Of a stretch of 34,764 nt of DNA, positions 16,213 to 24,151 are shown piece by piece. A model generated the notes under the pieces. That model was not told where the DNA came from, searched no databases, and was given only the letters and a program-made list of their open reading frames with translations. Source of the DNA: Bacteroidota bacterium (GTDB taxonomy: Bacteria; Bacteroidota; Bacteroidia; Bacteroidales; Bacteroidaceae); NCBI GenBank assembly GCA_023458215.1, contig JAEXAJ010000107.1:1-34764 (forward strand), given 5' to 3'. How positions within the stretch are numbered: position 1 is the first letter of the stretch; every line of letters starts with the position of its first letter. Position numbers and translations under genes: made by a program.

Positions 16213-17856
16213 ATGAAAAAGCTATTTGTTTTATTTCTGTTTTCAATATACTTTATATCAGGTGTATTTGCGAATGTCAATCTTGATTCATTACTGAGTG
16301 TACTTGATGAGACGATTTTGACTAATCAAGTTTTTCTGCAAAAGAAAGTGGATCGTATTGAGAGGTTAACTGAACGCTTGAAACATGTTGACCCTATTTC
16401 AGAAAGTTGCTATGAATTGAACATGGAACTTTATCAGGAATATAAATCATTTATTTGTGATTCAGCTATTTCTTATCTGGATAAGAATATACAACTGGCC
16501 TTCAAAATGAAAGATGAAGATCGGAAAAATGCATCTCAACTCGAACTCTCTTACCTCCTTTCTTCTTCGGGCATGTACAAGGAAGCAGTTGATGTGCTGG
16601 ATTCGATCAATCGTTCCAGATTACAGCCACAACAACTTGTGAAATACTATACTTGTTTTGACCGTGCTTATGGTGAGTTAGGGTATTATACACAGCACAA
16701 GGCTGTTGCCGGCTATTACTGGCAGATAGCGCAACTTAACAAAGACTCTCTCTATATGTTGCTCGACCCGCAGTCGGACGAATATCTTATATTACAGGAA
16801 ACCTTGTTGCGTGATGACAAGAAGTATGAAGCTGCTTTAAAATTGAATGATACTCGTTTAGAAAAATCTGTCTTTGGCACTCCTCAGTATGCATTGGTTA
16901 CTTATTATCGCTCTCTTATCTATAATAAACTGAATGATACCGAGCAAGAAATGGGCTATTTGGCTTTGTCTGCTATTTCGGATATAAAATCTGCAACCAA
17001 GGATCATGCATCACTTTGGATGTTGGCTAAGCTGCTATATGAAGCAGGTGATGTGGAACGTGCCTACCAGTATATGCGTTTTTCATGGAGTGATACGAAG
17101 TTTTATAATGCCCGCCTGCGTAGCTGGCAGAGCGCTGATGTACTGTCATTGATTGACAAGACCTACCAAGCAATGATTGAGAAACAGAACAATCGATTAG
17201 AACTGTACATTATTCTTATTTCGATATTACTTTTTTTGTTCATTGCCGCTTTAGTGTACATTTATCGACAAATGAAACGTCTTTCGGTAGCTCGTAATCA
17301 TTTGCAAACAGCGAATGATCAGTTGAACAAATTGAATGAAGATTTACGGCAGATGAATCTTTGCCTTAAATCGACGAATGTTGAATTATCGGAATCCAAT
17401 CAAATAAAGGAGGAATACATAGCACGTTTTGTGAAGCTTTGTTCCACTTATATCAATAAGTTAGACAGCTATCGTCGCATGGTGAGTAAAAAGCTATCTG
17501 ATGGGCGGATAGCTGAAGTTCTGAAGATAACTCGCTCTCAGGATGCTATGGATGCCGAACTAGAAGAACTTTACGCTAACTTTGATACAGCATTTCTACA
17601 TATTTTCCCCGACTTTGTGAAGAAGTTCAATGCCTTGCTTTTGCCTGACGACCAGATTGTGTTAAAACGGGGCGAACTGTTAAATACAGAGCTCAGGATA
17701 TTTGCGCTTATACGTTTGGGAATTGAAGATAGCTCACAGATTGCTGAATTTCTTCGATATTCGGTTAATACTATTTATAATTATCGCTCTAAAGTTAAAA
17801 ATAGAGCGGGAGGTTCCCGAGAGGAGTTTGAAGAACAGGTAAAAGCTATTCGCTGA
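16213..17856 (+). CDS. SusR-like membrane-spanning sensor/regulator (DUF6377 type)
   Basis: This 547-residue protein has a signal peptide (about 1-20), a helical TPR-like periplasmic part (about 22-325), one membrane helix (331-351), a coiled coil (about 352-400) and a cytoplasmic region. That region ends in a LuxR-like helix-turn-helix (about 488-532; SSQIAEFLRYSVNTIYNYRS). This is the architecture of SusR-type regulators: an oligosaccharide is bound in the periplasm and the DNA-binding domain acts directly, without a kinase. Its likely target is the susC promoter 200 bp downstream. The ATG at 16213 is 21 bp after lptD with no promoter visible in the gap, so basal expression may come from lptD transcription. 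The domain label is from memory. Confidence 0.8.
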   Translation: MKKLFVLFLFSIYFISGVFANVNLDSLLSVLDETILTNQVFLQKKVDRIERLTERLKHVDPISESCYELNMELYQEYKSFICDSAISYLDKNIQLAFKMKDEDRKNASQLELSYLLSSSGMYKEAVDVLDSINRSRLQPQQLVKYYTCFDRAYGELGYYTQHKAVAGYYWQIAQLNKDSLYMLLDPQSDEYLILQETLLRDDKKYEAALKLNDTRLEKSVFGTPQYALVTYYRSLIYNKLNDTEQEMGYLALSAISDIKSATKDHASLWMLAKLLYEAGDVERAYQYMRFSWSDTKFYNARLRSWQSADVLSLIDKTYQAMIEKQNNRLELYIILISILLFLFIAALVYIYRQMKRLSVARNHLQTANDQLNKLNEDLRQMNLCLKSTNVELSESNQIKEEYIARFVKLCSTYINKLDSYRRMVSKKLSDGRIAEVLKITRSQDAMDAELEELYANFDTAFLHIFPDFVKKFNALLLPDDQIVLKRGELLNTELRIFALIRLGIEDSSQIAEFLRYSVNTIYNYRSKVKNRAGGSREEFEEQVKAIR

Positions 17857-18081
17857 TCTCTGTATTCCTTATCTTCAATCCACTTTTTTACACGATCTGT
17901 TTTTGTGTAATTAGTTGTATTTTAATGATATAACTGTTTAAGTTATCTACATTCTTTTTCATCATCCTTAATAGCGTTGCTATATTTAATAGTTTTGCAT
18001 TGTTGATTCAGTGCCTTGGATATTTATTGTCTGTAGGTATTAGATTGACTGGTAGAAATATTAACTTTTAAATTAATACGT
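17857..18081 (+). promoter_or_regulatory. Regulatory region upstream of susC
   Basis: The 225-bp gap has a -7 box TAGTTTTG at 17990-17997, which predicts a start near 18004 and a 77-nt leader before susC. A short inverted repeat (TTACAC 17888-17893, GTGTAA 17905-17910) lies about 80 bp upstream of the -7 box and could be an operator or part of the regulator's 3' end. There is no TTTG at -33, as expected for an activator-dependent promoter. The binding site of the SusR-like protein should lie between the inverted repeat and the -7 box. Confidence 0.5.
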
Positions 18082-21066
18082 ATGAAAATGAACAGGTGGA
18101 AATCCCTCCTTAAGAGTCGTAAGATTCTTTTTGCCCTTATGGCAATGCTTTTCTCGTTAAGTGCTTTTGCACAACAGCAGACCATATCCGGTCAAGTGCT
18201 CGATGCACAAAAAGAACCCCTTATTGGTGTTAGCGTTTTAGAAAAAGGAACTAACAATGGAGCAATTACAGACATTGATGGCAACTTTAAGCTGAATGTA
18301 GGTCCTAATGCTACACTCGTTTTCTCATATGTTGGCTATCAGACGCAAGAATTACGTGCTTCCCGTCAGATGCAGGTAGTGTTGCAGGAAGATGCTGAGG
18401 TATTGGATGAAGTAGTGGTAATTGGTTACGGTTCGGTGAAACGTAAGGATGTGACTACTGCTATTTCGAGTGTGTCGACAAAAGACCTTGACCAACGTCC
18501 TATTATGTCAGCAGGACAGGCCATACAAGGTAAAGCAGCCGGTGTATCAGTAATTCAACCGAGTGGAAAACCTGGTGGGGAAATGTCGATCCGTGTGCGT
18601 GGTACTACTTCTATGAACGGTAGTAATGATCCTCTGTATGTCGTGGACGGTGTGCCGGTGGATAATATCAACTTCCTGGCTCCGACCGACATCGCAGATA
18701 TGCAGATTTTGAAAGATGCTTCTTCAGCATCTATCTACGGTTCGCGTGCAGCAAACGGTGTAATCTTGATTACCACTAAGCAAGGTGCTGAAGGTAAAGC
18801 GAAAGTTACTTTGACTGCACAGTTTGGTTTAAACAAAGTGTCTAATAAGATCAAGTCACTGAATGTTGCCCAGTATAAAGAATTGCAGGATGAAATTGGT
18901 ATGATTAGCCTTCCGGATGGATTGACAGATGTGACTAATTGGTTTGATGAGACCTATTCAACGGGAAATATTCAAAACTACCAAGTTTCTGTTTCCAATG
19001 GAAATGATAAAATGAAGTACTACCTTTCTGCCGGATATCAGAATGAGAAAGGTGTATTGGACATCTCTTACTACAAACGTTATAGCTTCCGTGTGAATGT
19101 AGAAAATCAAATTCGCAAGTGGTTGATGGTTAGTGCTAATGTATCTTATGCCGACTATTCTAATAACGGTGGTGGAGCAATGGGTTTAGGTTCTAATCGT
19201 GGTGGTGTAATTTTGGCTGTTATTAATACACCTACTTATGCTCCTATATGGAATCCTGAAAACCCAAAACAGTATTACAACAACTTCTATGGTATTAACA
19301 ACATAACCAGCCCATTGGAAAACATGGCGCGTTCTGCTAATAACAAGGATCGTGAAAATCGCTTGTTAGCTACAGGAAACGTCTTCATCACTTTCTTGCC
19401 GGAGTTGAAGCTGAAATCCTCTTTCACCATAGACCGTCGCAATTCTATCAATACTACTTTCCTTGATCCTATCTCTACTGCATGGGGACGTAATCAATAT
19501 GGAGAAGGTTCTGATAAACGTAACATGAATACTGTACTGACTTTTGATAATATCCTGACTTATAACAAGAGCATTAAGAAGAACAATATCGAAGCTATGG
19601 CTGGTTCTTCTTTTACTGATTCTGACTATACCAACAACTGGATTAACGGTTCGCATTATCGTAACGATCAAATCCCTACGTTGAATGCTGCTAACCGAAT
19701 TTCGTGGACGGATACAGGTTCCGGCGGTTCGCAGTGGGGCATTATGTCTTACTTCGCCCGTGTCTCTTATAACTATGATAGTAAGTATCTGGTGACCGGT
19801 AATATTCGTGCCGATGGTTCATCGAAGCTTCATCCCGATCATCGTTGGGGAATATTCCCTTCTTTCTCGGCAGCTTGGCGTATCTCTTCTGAAGAATTTA
19901 TGAAAGACATTACTTGGCTGGACGACCTGAAGCTGCGTGCCGGTTGGGGACAAACCGGTAACCAATCGGGTATAGGTGACTATGCTTACCTGCAACGCTA
20001 CAATATTAATCGTGTGGACTGGACTAAACCCGGACAAGAACATGCCTTGCCTACTATCTCTGCCGCAAATTTACGTACCAAAGACCTTAAATGGGAAACT
20101 ACTACACAAACCAATGTGGGTATTGATGCCAGTTTCTGGGGTGGGAGATTGATGGTGAACATGGACTACTACTACAAGAAGACAAAGGATATGTTGATGT
20201 ACGTAACCCTTCCGGCGTCAGGTGCTGCTATTGCTAATTCTATCCAGCGTAATGAAGGCGAAATGACTAATCAAGGTTTTGAATTGGGCATTAGCTCACG
20301 TAACTTCGAAGGAGTATTTGGTTGGAATACAGATTTCAACATCTCTTTCAACCGTAATAAACTGACTAAGCTGGCATTGCAGAAAGTATACATTGATGCT
20401 CCTACCAGTGATTTCACGAAGAGCGAAGTGGTTCGTAATGAACCCGGACGTCCTTTAGGCGGATTCTATGGTTACATCAGCGATGGCGTTGATCCTGAAA
20501 CAGGTGAACTAATGTATCGTGATATCAGTAAAGATGGACGTTTGTCTACTTCTGACCGTACTTATATCGGCGACCCCAACCCTGATTTTGTGTTCGGTAT
20601 GACAAACTCTTTCTCTTACAAAGGATTCAATCTGAGTGTGTTCCTGCAAGGCTCTTATGGTAATGATATCTATAATGCATCGCGTATCGAAACCGAAGGT
20701 ATGTACGATGGCAAAAATCAATCCACCCGCGTGCTGAATCGTTGGCGTATACCCGGACAAATTACTGATGTACCTAAGGCCGGATTCGATATCAAGAACT
20801 CTTCTTACTTTGTAGAAGATGGTAGTTTCTTGCGTGTGAAAGATGTAACGCTTTCTTATAACTTTAGCGGAAAGATGCTTCGTAGCTGGGGGATCACTCG
20901 CCTGCAACCTTATTTTACTGCCACCAATCTGTTGACTTGGACAGGTTATTCGGGCATGGACCCGGAAGTTAATCAGTGGGGTAATAGTGGTTCGGTGCAA
21001 GGTATAGACTGGGGTACTTATCCTCATTCCAGAACTTATACTTTCGGTATTAATGTAGAATTTTAA
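18082..21066 (+). CDS. SusC/RagA-family TonB-dependent outer membrane transporter
   Basis: The 994-residue protein imports bound oligosaccharides across the outer membrane using TonB energy, paired with the SusD lid. The signal peptide ends at AFA (28-30). A carboxypeptidase-regulatory-like domain (about 33-102; ISGQVLDAQKEPLIGVSV) is followed by a TonB box DEVVVIGYG (109-117) and a plug domain (about 118-235) with LYVVDGVPVDNI. A 22-strand barrel runs to the terminal phenylalanine (INVEF). Length and domain order match the family. The SusD gene follows after 8 bp. Substrate is inferred from the locus, not from this protein. Confidence 0.96.
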   Translation: MKMNRWKSLLKSRKILFALMAMLFSLSAFAQQQTISGQVLDAQKEPLIGVSVLEKGTNNGAITDIDGNFKLNVGPNATLVFSYVGYQTQELRASRQMQVVLQEDAEVLDEVVVIGYGSVKRKDVTTAISSVSTKDLDQRPIMSAGQAIQGKAAGVSVIQPSGKPGGEMSIRVRGTTSMNGSNDPLYVVDGVPVDNINFLAPTDIADMQILKDASSASIYGSRAANGVILITTKQGAEGKAKVTLTAQFGLNKVSNKIKSLNVAQYKELQDEIGMISLPDGLTDVTNWFDETYSTGNIQNYQVSVSNGNDKMKYYLSAGYQNEKGVLDISYYKRYSFRVNVENQIRKWLMVSANVSYADYSNNGGGAMGLGSNRGGVILAVINTPTYAPIWNPENPKQYYNNFYGINNITSPLENMARSANNKDRENRLLATGNVFITFLPELKLKSSFTIDRRNSINTTFLDPISTAWGRNQYGEGSDKRNMNTVLTFDNILTYNKSIKKNNIEAMAGSSFTDSDYTNNWINGSHYRNDQIPTLNAANRISWTDTGSGGSQWGIMSYFARVSYNYDSKYLVTGNIRADGSSKLHPDHRWGIFPSFSAAWRISSEEFMKDITWLDDLKLRAGWGQTGNQSGIGDYAYLQRYNINRVDWTKPGQEHALPTISAANLRTKDLKWETTTQTNVGIDASFWGGRLMVNMDYYYKKTKDMLMYVTLPASGAAIANSIQRNEGEMTNQGFELGISSRNFEGVFGWNTDFNISFNRNKLTKLALQKVYIDAPTSDFTKSEVVRNEPGRPLGGFYGYISDGVDPETGELMYRDISKDGRLSTSDRTYIGDPNPDFVFGMTNSFSYKGFNLSVFLQGSYGNDIYNASRIETEGMYDGKNQSTRVLNRWRIPGQITDVPKAGFDIKNSSYFVEDGSFLRVKDVTLSYNFSGKMLRSWGITRLQPYFTATNLLTWTGYSGMDPEVNQWGNSGSVQGIDWGTYPHSRTYTFGINVEF

Positions 21067-21074
21067 AAAGCAGA

Positions 21075-22598
21075 ATGATTATGAAACTTAAGAATATATT
21101 ATACGGACTGTCGGCTATGTTGGTGGTAAGCCTTGCTTCCTGCTCGCTCGATTATGAACCGGTAGATACCTTTTCGGACTTGACCGAAGGAACTACTGAT
21201 AAAGGTAAAGAAGTTGTATTTAAGGATAAAGCGGCTGTTGAAAGCCACATGCTGAGCATATACAATCTAATGAAAGATCGCCAGGAGCACTGGTATATGG
21301 ACTTGCTTCTGATTGCCGATTCACATTCTGATAATGCTTATGCGGGAACTACCGGCGCTGAGGTTGTACCGTTTGAGAATAATGCTATTGAAGGTTCTAA
21401 TTCGGTGATTGCCCGTGACTGGGACCGTTATCTGGCGGATATGGCGAAGGCTAACCTGCTGGTTCAATACGTAGATTCAGTGAATGACGCTACGCTGACT
21501 GAGAAAGAACGGGCTGCCTATAAGGCACAAGGTAAAATCTTCCGTGCAATGATACTTTTTGATATGGTACGTCTTTGGGGAGACATTCCTGTAGTGACTG
21601 TAATCGGCGAGAATATAACAGCTGAAAATATAGAAGATGTATACAGTCAATATTTTCCTGAACAGACACCCGAAATCGATGTTTATAAGCAGATAGAGAA
21701 AGATTTATTAGAAGCATTGCCTGATGCTCCGAATAATACCCCCGGTAACAAGACTTTGTTCACTAAATCTGTAGCCCTTACGTTGCTTGCCAAGATATAT
21801 GCCGAGAAGCCTTTACGCGATTATTCAAAGGTGGTGAAATACTGCGACGAAGTAGCGGCAGACGGTTTTGAACTGGTTGATTTTAGTGACCTTTTCGGAA
21901 TGAATGCCGACAAGACTGATGTGAAGGCCCGCAATACAAAAGAGGCAATTCTTGAAGCCCAATTCTCTACTGCTAATGGTAACTGGTGTACTTGGATGTT
22001 CGGCCGTGACTTGGCTAATTGGGATAATAGCTTTACGTGGGCTAAATGGGTGACGCCCTCACGTGATCTTATCAATGCATTCGAAGAAGCCGGTGACCAG
22101 ATTCGCTATAAGGAATCCATTGTTTATTATGCTTGTGGTTGGAGTAACTATTATCCGTCAAGCAATTATCCATTTATGTATAAATGCCGTTCTGCTTACA
22201 ATAGTTTGATTAAATTCCGCTTTGCCGACGTATTGTTGCTTAAAGCTGAGGCTTTGATTTACGGAAGTACTCCTGACCTGGAAGGAGCTGCTGCTATCCT
22301 CGACCGTATCCGTACTCGTGCAGGACTTAAGAATCTGCCTGCCAACGTACGTGGTAATCAAACAGCCATGGAAGTTGCTTATCTTAATGAACGTCGCTTG
22401 GAGCTGGCTTTCGAAGGACAACGTTGGTTCGACCTCGTTCGTCTTAATAAAGTAGAAGAAGTGATGAATGCTGTTTATGCAAAAGATAAGGGGCGTCTTC
22501 ATCAAGTATATCCGTTCACTGAAAATTCTTATCGCTTGCCTATTCCGCAATCAGTGATCGATACGAACGATAAGATCAAACAGAACCCTGGTTATTAA
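21075..22598 (+). CDS. SusD/RagB-family surface glycan-binding lipoprotein
   Basis: The 507-residue protein is the lid of the SusCD import pair on the cell surface. The lipobox SLASC puts the lipidated cysteine at 23. Four TPR-like helix pairs follow the usual SusD plan (KAQGKIFRAMILFDMVRLWG, then LLAKIYAEKP), and the family C-terminal block NERRLELAFEGQRWFDLVRL is intact. The starting ATG may be 21075 or 21081. It is the second gene of the susC-susD-GH30-lipoprotein unit, with 24 bp to the next gene. The glycan-binding aromatic residues cannot be assigned without a structure. Confidence 0.96.
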   Translation: MIMKLKNILYGLSAMLVVSLASCSLDYEPVDTFSDLTEGTTDKGKEVVFKDKAAVESHMLSIYNLMKDRQEHWYMDLLLIADSHSDNAYAGTTGAEVVPFENNAIEGSNSVIARDWDRYLADMAKANLLVQYVDSVNDATLTEKERAAYKAQGKIFRAMILFDMVRLWGDIPVVTVIGENITAENIEDVYSQYFPEQTPEIDVYKQIEKDLLEALPDAPNNTPGNKTLFTKSVALTLLAKIYAEKPLRDYSKVVKYCDEVAADGFELVDFSDLFGMNADKTDVKARNTKEAILEAQFSTANGNWCTWMFGRDLANWDNSFTWAKWVTPSRDLINAFEEAGDQIRYKESIVYYACGWSNYYPSSNYPFMYKCRSAYNSLIKFRFADVLLLKAEALIYGSTPDLEGAAAILDRIRTRAGLKNLPANVRGNQTAMEVAYLNERRLELAFEGQRWFDLVRLNKVEEVMNAVYAKDKGRLHQVYPFTENSYRLPIPQSVIDTNDKIKQNPGY

Positions 22599-22622
22599 AG
22601 ACAAATACTTATAGTACAAGAT

Positions 22623-24128
22623 ATGATTAATTATATTAAAAAACTAACAATTAACTTTTCAGGATGTATTATTATGCTGGCGGCTTGTAGCAGTAGCGGT
22701 AATGAAATCGAACCAGTTAATCCTCCCGCTCCGGAACCGACTCCTTCAAGTGGCGATGTTACTCTCTTTGTAACTACCACTTCGCTCAGTCACGACCTGT
22801 CGAAAACAACTGTAGATTTCGGAAAAGGTGCTAGCTTGGCTCCAACCCGCATAACCCTCGAACCCTCAACCCGCTATCAGGAGATGGATGGTTTTGGGGC
22901 AGCTATAACTGGTTCTACCTGCTTCAATTTGATGCAGATGAAACCTGAAGATCGTACCAAATTTCTCACGGAAACTTTCTCTGAGAAAGACGGATTTGGT
23001 TTTAGTTACATCCGCATTTCCATTGGTTGTTCGGATTTCTCATTGAGTGAGTATACTTGTTGTGATGAAAAAGGTATTGATAACTTTGCCCTGCAGATGG
23101 AAGAGAATGATTATATCATTCCTATCCTCAAGGAGATACTTGCTATTAATCCTACCATTAAGATTATGGCTGCTCCCTGGACTCCTCCTCGCTGGATGAA
23201 GGTAAAGGACCTTACTTCGAAAGAACCTTTTAATTCATGGACAAGCGGACAGCTTAACCCCGATTATTATCAGGATTACGCAACTTATTTTGTAAAGTGG
23301 ATTCAAGCATTCCAAGCCAAAGGCATTAATATATATGCTGTGACTCCGCAAAACGAGCCATTGAACCGTGGCAACTCCGCTTCACTCTTTATGGGCTGGG
23401 ACGAACAACGCGACTTTATCAAGAATGCACTTGGTCCTAAGTTCGAGGCTTCTGCTCTGAAAACGAAGATTTATTCCTTCGACCATAATTACAATTACGA
23501 TAATATGGCCCAGCAGCAAGGTTATCCAACCAAGATTTATCAAGATGCAGAAGCTGCCAAGTATATTTCCGGTGCGGCTTTCCATAACTATGGTGGCAGT
23601 CGTGACGAGTTGAATACGGTACATCGTGCCAATCCGGATAAAGAATTACTTTTCACTGAAACATCTATCGGAACATGGAACGACGGACGTAATCTGCAAG
23701 CACGTCTATTGGACGATATGAAAGAAGTGGCATTAGGTACTGCCATAAACTGGTGTCGTGGAGCTATCGTTTGGAATCTGATGCTTGATAGCGACTTGGG
23801 TCCCAATCGTGAGGGTGGTTGCCGCACTTGCTATGGTGCGGTAGATATTGATAATACTCACTATAAGACCATTCGTCGAAACTCCCATTATTATATCATT
23901 GCCCACATGTCGGCGGTGGTGAAACCGGGATCAGTGCGCATAGCTACCAGTAACTTGGGCGATGCTAATGTGATGTATGCTGCTTTTGCCAATCCTGATG
24001 GAAGCTATGCTTTGGTGCTGATGAACAATAACACTCAGGCGAAAAAGATAACGATAGATGACGGCAAGAACAACTTTGCTTATGATGTTCCCGCCAAGTC
24101 CATTGTATCCTATCGCTGGAAGAAGTAA
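22623..24128 (+). CDS. GH30-family glycanase lipoprotein, probably endo-1,6-beta-glucanase
   Basis: The 501-residue enzyme is the only hydrolase in the locus. A lipobox (MLAAC, Cys22) and a Pro/Glu/Ser linker point to a lipid-anchored, likely surface-exposed enzyme. The (beta/alpha)8 domain starts at MDGFGAAITGS (88-98). The acid/base is Glu245 in TPQNEP and the nucleophile Glu346 in LLFTETS, both intact. A C-terminal beta-sandwich (about 430-501) is standard for GH30. Family members include glucocerebrosidase, xylanases and 1,6-beta-glucanases. The locus plan (SusCD, GH30, large lipoprotein) recalls the fungal 1,6-beta-glucan locus of B. thetaiotaomicron with its enzyme BT3312, which supports subfamily 3. 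Substrate is inferred, not proven. Confidence 0.85.
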   Translation: MINYIKKLTINFSGCIIMLAACSSSGNEIEPVNPPAPEPTPSSGDVTLFVTTTSLSHDLSKTTVDFGKGASLAPTRITLEPSTRYQEMDGFGAAITGSTCFNLMQMKPEDRTKFLTETFSEKDGFGFSYIRISIGCSDFSLSEYTCCDEKGIDNFALQMEENDYIIPILKEILAINPTIKIMAAPWTPPRWMKVKDLTSKEPFNSWTSGQLNPDYYQDYATYFVKWIQAFQAKGINIYAVTPQNEPLNRGNSASLFMGWDEQRDFIKNALGPKFEASALKTKIYSFDHNYNYDNMAQQQGYPTKIYQDAEAAKYISGAAFHNYGGSRDELNTVHRANPDKELLFTETSIGTWNDGRNLQARLLDDMKEVALGTAINWCRGAIVWNLMLDSDLGPNREGGCRTCYGAVDIDNTHYKTIRRNSHYYIIAHMSAVVKPGSVRIATSNLGDANVMYAAFANPDGSYALVLMNNNTQAKKITIDDGKNNFAYDVPAKSIVSYRWKK

Positions 24129-24151
24129 AAACCTTTAAAGTAACACTAGTT

